Shown: positions 7,019 through 13,972 of the stretch, in pieces
Numbering within the stretch: the stretch's first letter is position 1
Layout of the letters: each line of letters begins with the position of its first letter
Position numbers and translations under genes: made by a program
Assembly (NCBI GenBank): GCA_002501135.1
Contig: DLRQ01000045.1
Span: forward strand, 1 to 25,262
Source: Candidatus Neomicrothrix sp. UBA7884
GTDB lineage: Bacteria > Actinomycetota > Acidimicrobiia > Acidimicrobiales > MedAcidi-G1
Direction of reading: 5' to 3'
Length of the DNA: 25,262 bases
The notes under the pieces: generated by a model
What the model was told of the DNA's origin: nothing
Databases searched by the model: none
The model's input: the letters and a program-made list of their open reading frames with translations, nothing else

Positions 7019-7312
7019 CTACCTGGCCCTCTCGAGAATCTCGACTACCCGCCACCGCTTGAGCTTGGAGAGCGGACGGGTCTCCTGGACCCTCACCCGG
7101 TCACCGACCTTGGCGTCGTTGGCCTCGTCGTGGGCATGCAGGCGCTTGGACCTCTGGATGGTCTTGCCGTAGCGGCGGTGCCGCACACGGTCGACCACGA
7201 GGACAACCGCCGTCTTGTCCTGGATGTCTGACACGACCACGCCTTCACGCACCTTCCGGCGGTTCGGCCTGGACTCTGTCCCATCGATACTGGTTGCTTC
7301 GGTCTCGGCCAT
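7019..7312 (-). CDS. rpsQ: 30S ribosomal protein S17
   Basis: S17 is a primary 16S rRNA-binding OB-fold protein. The 97 residues carry an acidic/polar N-terminal extension of about 17 residues, then the core: REGVVVSDIQDKTAVVLVVD, the loop HRRYGKTIQRSKRLHAHDE, GDRVRVQETRPLSKLKRW and the end VVEILERAR. The ATG overlaps the rpmC TGA by one base (TGATG), and GAGGAGGTG inside the last rpmC codons is a strong ribosome binding site. Confidence 0.97.
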   Translation of the reverse strand: MAETEATSIDGTESRPNRRKVREGVVVSDIQDKTAVVLVVDRVRHRRYGKTIQRSKRLHAHDEANDAKVGDRVRVQETRPLSKLKRWRVVEILERAR

Positions 7313-7548
7313 CAGCCGTCCACCTCCTCGCCAGCAGTAGCCATGGCTTCTGCTGCTTCGATCTCACGTGCACGCAACTCAGTCAGGAGGCGGGCAATGG
7401 CCCTCTTGACCTCGCCGATACGTGCGTGGTTCTCCAACTCACCGGTTACCAGTTGGAACCGCAGGTTGAAGAACTCTTCCTTAGACTCGCTCAACTGCTC
7501 GAGCAACTCGGTATCACCGACCTCGGTGAGCGCCTTTTTTCTGGCCAT
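7312..7548 (-). CDS. rpmC: 50S ribosomal protein L29
   Basis: L29 sits beside the tunnel exit next to L23 and contributes to the docking site for trigger factor and SRP. The 78 residues form the usual two-helix hairpin: ELLEQLSESKEEFFNLRFQL (about residues 14-33), then ARIGEVKRAIARLLTELRA. The helix is extended by an acidic tail ending in AGEEVDG, whose codons hold the rpsQ ribosome binding site. It starts 2 bases after rplP, with GAGGAGGG supplied by the rplP end. Confidence 0.96.
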   Translation of the reverse strand: MARKKALTEVGDTELLEQLSESKEEFFNLRFQLVTGELENHARIGEVKRAIARLLTELRAREIEAAEAMATAGEEVDG

Positions 7549-7550
7549 GG

Positions 7551-7967
7551 TTAGAAGCCCTCCTCGCGCTCAACGAACCGAGCCTTGATCGGAAGCTTCT
7601 GGATGGCCCGGTCGATCGCCTCGCGGGCGACGACAATGTCGCTGTAGGAGAGTTCGAACAGGATCCGACCGGGCTTGACTACGGCGACCCACTTCTCGGG
7701 GTTTCCCTTACCTGAACCCATGCGGGTCTCGGCAGGCTTCTCTGTGACCGGCTTGTCTGGAAACACATTTATCCAGACCTTGCCACCGCGCTTGATGTGG
7801 CGGGTCATGGCGATACGGGCAGCTTCGATCTGACGGGCGGTGATCCACCCGGGCTCGAGTGCCTGGATTCCGTACTCGCCGAAGGTGACCTCGGTCATCC
7901 CCTTGGAGTTGCCGCGCATCCGTCCGCGGTGCTGCTTACGGTGCCTGACCTTTTTTGGCATCAACAT
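7551..7967 (-). CDS. rplP: 50S ribosomal protein L16
   Basis: L16 contacts the A-site tRNA elbow and is needed for full peptidyl-transferase activity. The 138 residues are family length: MLMPKKVRHRKQHRGRMRG at the start, GEYGIQALEPGWITARQIEA, and GSGKGNPEKWVAVVKPGRIL. The MLMP start is the canonical one, so the ATG at 7967 is kept over that at 7961. It lies 2 bases after rpsC. The last codons (REEGF) encode the rpmC ribosome binding site. Confidence 0.98.
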   Translation of the reverse strand: MLMPKKVRHRKQHRGRMRGNSKGMTEVTFGEYGIQALEPGWITARQIEAARIAMTRHIKRGGKVWINVFPDKPVTEKPAETRMGSGKGNPEKWVAVVKPGRILFELSYSDIVVAREAIDRAIQKLPIKARFVEREEGF

Positions 7968-7969
7968 GA

Positions 7970-8911
7970 TCAGTCACCATCCCCGGAGCGGAAATGGGGG
8001 GCTTCGTGCTGTTCGCGGGTGGATGCCTCGATGGCCTCCTCCTCGGCGAGCAACTTCTCGAACTCTGCGTCGCCCTCCTTGACAAGCGGAGCCGGCTCGG
8101 CCTCGGTCTCGGCCGCTACCTCTGAGGGCACCTCTTCTGGTTCGGGCGCTACCTCTTCAGCGGGACGGCGATGGGCCGCTGCGGAAGAGGAGACCACCTT
8201 GCCGGGCTTGGTCTGTCCCGAGGTCTCCCCGACGGCCATGGCGGCCTCCCTGGTTATCTTGTCCTCGAGTTGGCTCTTGTAGGGCAGGATGTCGCCCTTG
8301 TAGATCCAGACCTTCACGCCGATACGGCCGTAGGTCGTGCGGGCCTCACGGAACCCGTAGTCGATGTCGGCCCTCAGGGTGTGAAGCGGCACACGACCCT
8401 CGCGGTACCACTCGGATCGGGACATCTCGGAACCACCGAGGCGACCCGAGCACTGCACCCTGATTCCGAGGGCGCCGGCCTTCTGGGCATTCTGGACAGC
8501 GCGCTTCATCGCCCGTCGAAAGGCAATTCGGCCAGCCAACTGATCGGCTACGCCCTGGGCAATGAGAGCGGCATCCAGCTCAGGCTCCTTGATTTCCTGA
8601 ATGTTGAGCTGGATCCTGTTGTTTCCGGTTATCTCACCGAGGCCGGCCCTCAGGCGGTCGGCTTCGGCGCCCTTGCGTCCGATGACGATCCCGGGCCTGG
8701 CGGTGTGTACATCTATCCGGAGGCGGTCGCGGGTGCGCTCCACCTCGACGCGGCTGATTGCGGCGTGTGGCAGCTCGGTCATCAGGTACTCACGTACCTG
8801 CCAGTCCTCGATGATGTTGTCGGCGTACTCCTGCCGGGTCGCGAACCAGCGCGACTTCCAGTCGGTGGTCACGCCGAGGCGGAACCCGTACGGGTTTACC
8901 TTCTGGCCCAT
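7970..8911 (-). CDS. rpsC: 30S ribosomal protein S3 with long C-terminal tail
   Basis: S3 lines the mRNA entry tunnel of the 30S head and has helicase-like function with S4 and S5. The KH domain GXXG loop is GRKG at residues 78-81, and the C-terminal domain carries SEMSRSEWYREGRVPLHTLR (161-180) and GVKVWIYKGDILP (198-210). At 313 residues it is much longer than the usual 210-275. Residues about 222-313 are a low-complexity tail rich in Glu, Ala, Pro and Ser (for example AEEVAPEPEEVPSEVAAETE). The start overlaps the rplV stop (TGATG), and AAGGAG in the last rplV codons is the ribosome binding site. Confidence 0.97.
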   Translation of the reverse strand: MGQKVNPYGFRLGVTTDWKSRWFATRQEYADNIIEDWQVREYLMTELPHAAISRVEVERTRDRLRIDVHTARPGIVIGRKGAEADRLRAGLGEITGNNRIQLNIQEIKEPELDAALIAQGVADQLAGRIAFRRAMKRAVQNAQKAGALGIRVQCSGRLGGSEMSRSEWYREGRVPLHTLRADIDYGFREARTTYGRIGVKVWIYKGDILPYKSQLEDKITREAAMAVGETSGQTKPGKVVSSSAAAHRRPAEEVAPEPEEVPSEVAAETEAEPAPLVKEGDAEFEKLLAEEEAIEASTREQHEAPHFRSGDGD

Positions 8912-9636
8912 CAGCCCTGCTCCTTCGGGGACTCTGTGGACCCGTCTTCGTCGGCGGCTTCATCTACTGGTTCTTCGACAGCCTCTTCGGCTATCTCAGT
9001 GACCTCTTCCTCGGCTGCATCTTCAGCCTCAGCAACCTCTTCGTCGGCTGCCTCGGCCTCTTCGAGGAGAGCCTCTTCGGCCACATCTTCAGCCACATCA
9101 ACTGGCTCTGCTCCGGCCTCGACGCCTGCCTCTTCAGCAGCTTCGGCAGCCTCAGCTTCAGCTTCGGCGGCACGGCTCTTCTCAACGCGTTGGCGGCGTG
9201 CCTCGGCTGCCTGCTCACTGGCTCCGGTGCGACCCCGGGACTCCGCCCGCTCGCGCATCGCCGTGAGCTCAGCTTCGCTGTAACGGCTCACGATGATCGT
9301 GATGTGGCAGGTCCTCTTGTTGATGCGCGTGGCGCGTCCCCGTGCCCTCGGACGCCAGCGCTTGAGCGTCGGGCCCTCATCGGCGTAGCAGGCCGAGACG
9401 TAGAGCTCCTCGGCGCTGATCTCGTCGTTGTGCTCAGCGTTGGCGACGGCCGAGTCCAGACACTTGGCTACAACGTCGGAGACAGAGCGCTCAGAGAACT
9501 CCAGGATCTCAGAGGCCCGCCCGTAGGACTCGCCACGGATCAGGTCCAGCACGGCACGTGCCTTTGACGCCGACACACGGATGTGGCGTGCAACGGCCCG
9601 GGTGCCCGGCCGCTCATTGGTCTTGGTTGCGACCAT
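8911..9636 (-). CDS. rplV: 50S ribosomal protein L22 with long acidic C-terminal tail
   Basis: L22 runs along the nascent-peptide tunnel wall. Its beta-hairpin tip forms part of the constriction and is a site of macrolide resistance. Residues 10-122 are the normal core: ARHIRVSASKARAVLDLIRG, the hairpin EGPTLKRWRPRARGRATRIN (87-106), and KRTCHITIIVSRY. The total of 241 residues is about twice the family norm. A basic linker (125-157) leads to a Glu/Ala-rich tail (about 158-235). The start overlaps the rpsS TGA by one base. Confidence 0.96.
   Translation of the reverse strand: MVATKTNERPGTRAVARHIRVSASKARAVLDLIRGESYGRASEILEFSERSVSDVVAKCLDSAVANAEHNDEISAEELYVSACYADEGPTLKRWRPRARGRATRINKRTCHITIIVSRYSEAELTAMRERAESRGRTGASEQAAEARRQRVEKSRAAEAEAEAAEAAEEAGVEAGAEPVDVAEDVAEEALLEEAEAADEEVAEAEDAAEEEVTEIAEEAVEEPVDEAADEDGSTESPKEQG
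8932..9165 (-). repeat. Low-complexity Glu/Ala codon tract at the end of rplV
   Basis: About 234 bases of degenerate GAG/GAA/GCT/GCC codons encode the acidic tail of L22. On the plus strand this appears as repeated GCCTCTTCGGC-like units. Similar short units (for example GAGGCTGCCGA-type) recur without a fixed period, so expansion by slippage is likely. It also creates a long but meaningless open frame on the opposite strand. Confidence 0.6.
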
Positions 9637-9914
9637 CAGCGATTGACCGCCTTCTCCTGGGTCGAATGGGAGCGGAAGGTCCGTGTGGGAGCGAACTCGC
9701 CCAACTTGTGGCCGACCATCGACTCGGTCACGTAGACGGGCACATGCTTGCGACCATCGTGAACCGCGATCGTGTGGCCGACCATGTCGGGGACGATCGT
9801 CGAACGCCGTGACCAGGTCCTTATGACCTTCTTCTCGCCAGACTCGTTCAACACATCGACCTTCTTCAAAAGATGGTCGTCTACGAACGGTCCCTTGCTG
9901 AGACTCCGTGGCAT
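9636..9914 (-). CDS. rpsS: 30S ribosomal protein S19
   Basis: S19 is in the 30S head, forms a complex with S13 and bridges to the 50S subunit. The 92 residues are family length and include MPRSLSKGPFVDDHLLKKVD, the block TWSRRSTIVPDMVGHTIAVH and VTESMVGHKLGEFAPTRTFR. GGAGG, lying across the end of rplB, precedes the ATG at 9914; the spacing from the rplB stop is 6 bases. Confidence 0.98.
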   Translation of the reverse strand: MPRSLSKGPFVDDHLLKKVDVLNESGEKKVIRTWSRRSTIVPDMVGHTIAVHDGRKHVPVYVTESMVGHKLGEFAPTRTFRSHSTQEKAVNR

Positions 9915-9920
9915 CTCTGC

Positions 9921-10757
9921 CTACCTCCGCGATCCGCGGCGGCGGCGCCGGCGCACGATCATCTTGTCGGACTTCTTATCGCGCTGTCGGGTACGGCCCT
10001 CGGGCTTTCCCCAGGGTGAGACCGGGTGTCGGCCACCCGAGGACTTGCCCTCACCACCACCCAGCGGGTGGTCGACCGGGTTCATCGCCACACCGCGGGA
10101 CTGCGGGCGCTTGCCCTTCCAGCGGTTGCGGCCGGCCTTTCCGATCTTGATCAACTCATGTTCCTGGTTGCCGACCTCACCGACTGTTGCCCTGCAGTCG
10201 ATTCGGACCCTGCGCATCTCGCTGCTGGGCAGTCGGAGTGTCGCGTAGTCTCCCTCCTTGGCAACCAGCTGAACGCTGGAGCCGGCACTGCGGGCCATCT
10301 TGCCGCCGCCATCCGGCTGCAACTCGACGTTGTGGACAACGGTACCCACCGGGATGTAGCGGAGCGGCAGGGCGTTGCCGGGGCGGATTTCACTGCCCTG
10401 GCCGGACCTGAGCGTGTCTCCCACCTGGACACCCTTGGGAGCGAGGATGTAGCGCTTCTCGCCGTCGTGGTAGTGCAACAGGAGGATCCGGCAACTGCGG
10501 TTCGGGTCGTACTCGAGGGCGGCCACCTTTGCGGGCACGCCGTCCTTGTTCCGTCGGAAGTCGACGACCCTGTAGCGCTGCTTGTGGCCACCGCCACGGT
10601 GGCGTGAGGTCTTTCGCCCGTAGTTGTTGCGACCGCCGGTGGAGGTCTGCTTCTCGAGGAGGGACCTCTCAGGGGTTGTGCTCGTTATCTCCGAGAAGTC
10701 GGCGACGGTCTGGAACCGTCGGCCGGGACTGGTCGGCTTGCGCTTGCGTTGTGGCAT
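9921..10757 (-). CDS. rplB: 50S ribosomal protein L2
   Basis: L2 is a primary 23S rRNA-binding protein that helps form the peptidyl-transferase region and the subunit bridge. The 278 residues carry the N-terminal basic segment with GGRNNYGRKTSRHRGGGHKQ (41-60), the OB/SH3 core, and the C-terminal signature RGVAMNPVDHPLGGGEGKSS (221-240). His230 corresponds to the universally conserved E. coli His229. The C-terminus is strongly basic (RRRRRRGSRR). It starts 4 bases after rplW. Confidence 0.98.
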   Translation of the reverse strand: MPQRKRKPTSPGRRFQTVADFSEITSTTPERSLLEKQTSTGGRNNYGRKTSRHRGGGHKQRYRVVDFRRNKDGVPAKVAALEYDPNRSCRILLLHYHDGEKRYILAPKGVQVGDTLRSGQGSEIRPGNALPLRYIPVGTVVHNVELQPDGGGKMARSAGSSVQLVAKEGDYATLRLPSSEMRRVRIDCRATVGEVGNQEHELIKIGKAGRNRWKGKRPQSRGVAMNPVDHPLGGGEGKSSGGRHPVSPWGKPEGRTRQRDKKSDKMIVRRRRRRGSRR

Positions 10758-10761
10758 GGCC

Positions 10762-11052
10762 CTATACCTCGAACAACTCGATCGAGTCGCCCTCGACGAG
10801 GGTGACGTACGCCCGCTTCACGTCGGGACGTGAGCTGTAGGACATTGTGCGACGGTTCCGCTTGCGCTTTCCGTCGCGGTTCAGCGTGTTCACCTTCTTG
10901 ACGGTGACATCGAAGATGGCCTCGACCGCATCGCGGATCTCAGGCTTGGACGCCGAGTTGGCGACCTCGAAGGTGTAGACGTGGTCCTCGAGGAGCCCAT
11001 AGGACTTCTCGGAGACCACCGGGCGTCGGATGACGTCGCGTGCGTCCTTCAC
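10762..11052 (-). CDS. rplW: 50S ribosomal protein L23
   Basis: L23 lies at the tunnel exit and is the main docking site for trigger factor and SRP. From the GTG at 11052 it has 96 residues: KDARDVIRRPVVSEKSYGLL, YTFEVANSASKPEIRDAVEA and the extended loop NTLNRDGKRKRNRR. The GTG is chosen because the family core begins directly after it, it overlaps the rplD TGA (GTGA), and AGGAGG sits 7 bases upstream in the last rplD codons. A longer upstream reading in the same frame shows no L23 similarity. Confidence 0.96.
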   Translation of the reverse strand: MKDARDVIRRPVVSEKSYGLLEDHVYTFEVANSASKPEIRDAVEAIFDVTVKKVNTLNRDGKRKRNRRTMSYSSRPDVKRAYVTLVEGDSIELFEV

Positions 11053-11723
11053 TCCTGTTCCTCCTCGTCGGTTGCCGGCTCGGAGTCGACAGGTGCAGAT
11101 GACCCGGTAGAAGCGGAACCGCCAGGCAGGGTGGCCTTGGTGAAGACAACCCAGTCGCACACCAGAACGTCGTATGCATTCAGCTCTCCCGGCGAGATCA
11201 CGTGTACGTGCCCGAGGTTGGCAAAGCTCTTCCAGGTGTTCACGTCGCCACGATCAGCCACCAGCAACACGCGTCCCTCGACGTTGAGGGCCTCAAGGGC
11301 GGCGACCGCGTCACGGGTGCGTGGAGCCTCGAAATCCCAGGCGTCGACAACAGCGACCCTGCCCTCAGATGCACGGTCCGAGAGCGCCGAGTTGAGTGCA
11401 ATGCGGATCATCTTCTTGGGGGTCTTCTGGGCGTAGCTTCGGGGCTTGGGGCCGAGAGCCACACCACCACCGCGCCAGATCGGCGACCTGCTGGAACCGT
11501 GTCGGGCACGACCGGTTCCCTTCTGGGCCCAGGGCTTAGCACCACCGCCACGGGCCTCGGCCCGGGTCTTGGTGCTCTGGGTTCCGCTGCGGCGTGCCGC
11601 CAGCTGGGCGGTAACCACCTGGTGCAAAACAGCGGTGTTGGGGGTGATGCCGAACACCGAGTCGTCGAGCTGCAGCGAACCGCTGTCGGTGCCGGCCTTG
11701 GTGCGAACGGTTACGTCAGCCAT
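11049..11723 (-). CDS. rplD: 50S ribosomal protein L4
   Basis: L4 binds 23S rRNA domain I and its extended loop reaches the tunnel constriction. In E. coli it represses the S10 operon. From the ATG at 11723 it has 224 residues. The loop region (about 43-100) reads TKTRAEARGGGAKPWAQKGT then RSPIWRGGGVALGPKPRSYA, both diagnostic. The ATG follows the rplC TGA by 2 bases; upstream codons in frame lack similarity. An acidic/serine tail of about 25 residues ends DEEEQE and encodes the rplW ribosome binding site. Confidence 0.96.
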   Translation of the reverse strand: MADVTVRTKAGTDSGSLQLDDSVFGITPNTAVLHQVVTAQLAARRSGTQSTKTRAEARGGGAKPWAQKGTGRARHGSSRSPIWRGGGVALGPKPRSYAQKTPKKMIRIALNSALSDRASEGRVAVVDAWDFEAPRTRDAVAALEALNVEGRVLLVADRGDVNTWKSFANLGHVHVISPGELNAYDVLVCDWVVFTKATLPGGSASTGSSAPVDSEPATDEEEQE

Positions 11724-11725
11724 CG

Positions 11726-12364
11726 TCAGGCACCCTTCACGGCGTTGCGGATAAGGACCGTGGCACCGCTGGGTCCGGGTACCGAGCCCCTGACCAGCAG
11801 CAGGCTGCGCTCGGAATCGGCCTCGACGACCTTGAGGTTCAGCGTGGTGGTGCGCTGGTTGCCGAGACGACCGGGCATCTTCTTTCCCTTGAACACGCGA
11901 GATGGTGTCGCGCACTGTCCGATTGCTCCGGGCTTGCGGTGCACCTTGTGGGCACCGTGCGAGGCCCGCTGGCCGGCGAAACCGTGGCGCTTCATGACGC
12001 CGGCGAAGCCCTTGCCCTTGCTGACAGAGGTGACGTCGACCCGGGACTCATCGGCGAGTGAATCAACGGTGATCTCCTGGCCAAGTTCGTATCCGTCGAC
12101 ATCGTCGACACGCAGCTCGACGAGGTGCACACCTGCATCCACACCGGCACCCTCGAAGTGGCCGGCCTCAGGACGGGTCAACTTGGCTGAATCGCGCTGG
12201 CCGAACGTGACTTGAAGGGCGCTGTAGCCATCGGTGGCGACGGTCTTGATCTGGACGACACGGTTGGGGAGCACGCGCAAGACGGTGACGGGAACGACGC
12301 GGTTGTCGTCATCCCACACCTGGGTCATGCCGACCTTCTCGCCGACTATTGCCTTGCTTGCCAT
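11726..12364 (-). CDS. rplC: 50S ribosomal protein L3
   Basis: L3 is an early-assembly protein whose loop approaches the peptidyl-transferase centre. The 212 residues are typical: KAIVGEKVGMTQVWDDDNRV at the start, then SKGKGFAGVMKRHGFAGQRA (116-135), HRKPGAIGQCATPSRVFKGK (142-161) and MPGRLGNQRTTTLNLKVV. AGGAG lies 5 bases before the ATG. It is the first gene of the left cluster because rpsJ, its usual upstream neighbour, is cut off by the opposite-strand permease. It must therefore be transcribed from the 322-base divergent region. Confidence 0.97.
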   Translation of the reverse strand: MASKAIVGEKVGMTQVWDDDNRVVPVTVLRVLPNRVVQIKTVATDGYSALQVTFGQRDSAKLTRPEAGHFEGAGVDAGVHLVELRVDDVDGYELGQEITVDSLADESRVDVTSVSKGKGFAGVMKRHGFAGQRASHGAHKVHRKPGAIGQCATPSRVFKGKKMPGRLGNQRTTTLNLKVVEADSERSLLLVRGSVPGPSGATVLIRNAVKGA

Positions 12365-12434
12365 GATGGCTCCTGCGACTGGAACCGGCGGGTGCCTCCC
12401 ACCGGTAGCGACCTCTGGCGGCCGCTCACGCGAA

Positions 12435-12462
12435 CGCTCCGCACGGAAAACCCGGCGGAGCG
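12435..12462 (-). repeat. Inverted repeat in the rplC leader
   Basis: CGCTCCGC and GCGGAGCG arms (8 bp, perfect) flank a 12-base loop about 70 bases upstream of the rplC ATG. The neighbouring AAAACC / GGTTTT segments could form an alternative partly overlapping pairing. If transcribed from the candidate promoter at 12578-12606 it would fold in the rplC leader RNA, a position where an L4-type autoregulatory structure could sit. Function is inference. On the plus strand the repeat is followed by ATTATTTCGGTTTT, which is somewhat terminator-like. Confidence 0.4.
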
Positions 12463-12577
12463 ATTATTTCGGTTTTGCCGTACGGTTCCGCTGCGCTGCA
12501 CCGGTTTGAATCGGAGCGACAGACGGCCTTAACGGACATCGGTTTTCCCACCCCGGGCCCTCCGGAGCGTTGGGGTA

Positions 12578-12606
12578 ACGATACGGCCGAAGCGGCCGCC
12601 CCACAA
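12578..12606 (-). promoter_or_regulatory. Candidate promoter for the rplC cluster
   Basis: On the minus strand TTGTGG (12601-12606) and TATCGT (12578-12583) are 17 bases apart; the -10 matches consensus at 4 of 6 positions and fits the TANNNT form tolerated in actinobacteria. The predicted leader is about 205 bases. The spacer itself contains a CGGCCG hairpin. It is the best pairing seen by eye, not a proven start. Confidence 0.35.
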
Positions 12607-12686
12607 CCGGATGGCCATCCCTCAGGGGTCATGGGTCTACCGGTAGCGTCGGGATCTGAACCGGCGATGGTCAGGAGCACTCCCCG

Positions 12687-13877
12687 GTGAACAACCCGAA
12701 TGAGGAAATTCCCGACGAACCCCCAGTTCACCGCATGTTTTCGGGTATCCCCACAGCCCCGCCGGCATGGGCAGTCAGGGCCCTCCTCGCACTCCTGGGC
12801 GGTTTGGCCGCCCTCTGGTACCTGCGCGGAATACTGGCATCGTTGAGGTCCCTCTTCATCATTCTCCTGGTGGCGATCTTCCTCTCGTTCGCACTGGAAC
12901 CGGCTGTCAACCGATTGGAGCGGTTGGGCCTGCGTCGAGGTCTCGGAACAGCACTCGTGTTCCTGGTCGGTGTGGGCGCCCTCGGAGGGTTCGGCACACT
13001 CGTGGGAACAATGCTCGCCGAACAGGTGACCGCCTTCAGCGAGAACGTTCCCTCCTACCTCCGAGACATCGACATGTTCCTTGAGGACACCTTCGGCATC
13101 TCAGATGCTACCGCCGACCTTCGAGCCGAGTACGACGATGGAATGGCCCGCTGGCTCGGTGCCGTCGCCAACGACATGGCCCGCTTCGGAACCACCATCG
13201 TCAACGTGTTGTTCCAACTGTTCACGGTCGGGTTGTTCGCCTTCTACATGCTGGCCGAGGGACCGACCCTCCGTAGGACCGTGTGTTCCCTGCTGCCACA
13301 GCACAGGCAGAGGGCCGTGATCGAGGTATGGGACCTGGCGATCTCCAAGACCGGCGGTTACATCCTCTCCCGCACGGTTCTGGCGGTTGCATCCACCATC
13401 GTCCACTGGGTGGCCTTCGAGGTGATCGGCCTTCCATCCCCTCTTGCACTCGCCCTCTGGGTGGGCGTGATGTCGCAGTTCGTGCCCGTTGTCGGCACCT
13501 ACATAGCGGGTTCGGTCCCGGTCGTCATCGGGTTGATCGAAGAACCAGTCCACGGTCTCTGGGCACTGGTGGTCATAGCCGTCTACCAGCAGGTAGAGAA
13601 CTACCTCTTCGCTCCTCGGATCACAGCGCAAACCATGCAACTGCATGCCGCTGTCGCCTTCGGGTCTGTCATCGCCGGTGCCGCCATCCTGGGAGTTGTC
13701 GGTGCGCTGTTGGCTCTACCTGCCGCAGCAACCATTCAGGCGGTCGTGTCGTCGACCGCTCCGCGCCACGAGGTCGCCGAGGACCTTTTGGACCAGAGCA
13801 GAGAGCGGCGCGGCCGCCGGCAAAGGTCGGAACGACAGGCGGCCGCCGGGGCCGACGCCGAACACAGCGAAACCTGA
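12687..13877 (+). CDS. AI-2E family (PF01594) membrane transporter
   Basis: This is the only plus-strand gene. Its 396 residues match the PF01594 permease family, whose members include the autoinducer-2 exporter TqsA and Na+/H+ antiporter-like proteins; the substrate here is unknown. Hydrophobic helices lie near residues 28-46, 54-71, 88-112, 168-190, 226-248, 252-284 (probably two), 290-300 and 320-350, with a soluble stretch (113-165) between the third and fourth. Family marks are LPSPLALALWVGVMSQFVPV (249-268) followed by VGTYIAG, and YQQVENYLFAPRI (300-312). The C-terminus is charged. It starts with GTG, with AGGAG 9 bases upstream. It separates rpsJ from rplC, and nothing nearby suggests its substrate. 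Confidence 0.9.
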   Translation: MNNPNEEIPDEPPVHRMFSGIPTAPPAWAVRALLALLGGLAALWYLRGILASLRSLFIILLVAIFLSFALEPAVNRLERLGLRRGLGTALVFLVGVGALGGFGTLVGTMLAEQVTAFSENVPSYLRDIDMFLEDTFGISDATADLRAEYDDGMARWLGAVANDMARFGTTIVNVLFQLFTVGLFAFYMLAEGPTLRRTVCSLLPQHRQRAVIEVWDLAISKTGGYILSRTVLAVASTIVHWVAFEVIGLPSPLALALWVGVMSQFVPVVGTYIAGSVPVVIGLIEEPVHGLWALVVIAVYQQVENYLFAPRITAQTMQLHAAVAFGSVIAGAAILGVVGALLALPAAATIQAVVSSTAPRHEVAEDLLDQSRERRGRRQRSERQAAAGADAEHSET

Positions 13878-13899
13878 GGCTCACCTTCGGCCAAAACCG

Positions 13900-13925
13900 G
13901 GAGGACGCCCCGCAGGGCGTCCTCC
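13900..13925. terminator. Hairpin between the convergent permease gene and rpsJ
   Basis: An 11-bp perfect GC-rich stem with a CGCA loop lies in the 95-base spacer between the two converging genes. On the minus strand it is followed by CCGGTTTTGG, a short T-run, so it best fits a terminator for the str-rpsJ unit. On the plus strand the tail (AACTCGTTCTGT) is weak. A second GC-rich dyad, CCCGGCCGGG, lies closer to the rpsJ stop. Bidirectional use is likely but not shown. Confidence 0.6.
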
Positions 13926-13972
13926 AACTCGTTCTGTCGTACCCGTACGGGACCCGGCCGGGCCCACCGTTA

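Larger units (their letters stand above)
12365..12686. promoter_or_regulatory. Divergent intergenic region between rplC and the permease gene
   Basis: These 322 bases contain no convincing gene. They must hold promoters for the rplC cluster (minus) and the permease (plus). Visible structure includes an 8-bp inverted repeat (12435-12462), a CGGCCG-AAG-CGGCCG hairpin (12584-12598), the palindrome GGATGGCCATCC (12609-12620) and the palindrome CTACCGGTAG (12637-12646). Short open frames here (for example 12475-12690 plus) start with TTG and resemble no known family. No convincing plus-strand promoter was found by eye. Confidence 0.6.

Noticed and set aside
8171..9283. A 370-codon open frame on the plus strand, rich in Ser and Ala
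   Set aside because: It lies antisense to rpsC and rplV, and its Ser/Ala composition is simply the complement of their Glu/Ala codons. Both minus-strand genes are certain.
11053..11160. Longer start for L23
   Set aside because: The upstream residues overlap rplD and do not match L23; the GTG at 11052 overlaps the rplD stop and has a good ribosome binding site.
11724..11915. Longer start for L4
   Set aside because: The upstream codons overlap rplC in another frame and lack L4 similarity; the family start MADVTVRT lies at 11723.
12426..12731. Open frames on both strands of the rplC/permease region (12475-12690 plus, 12426-12731 minus)
   Set aside because: They start with rare codons or lack ribosome binding sites, match no family I recognise, and overlap the permease start or the palindrome-rich control region.
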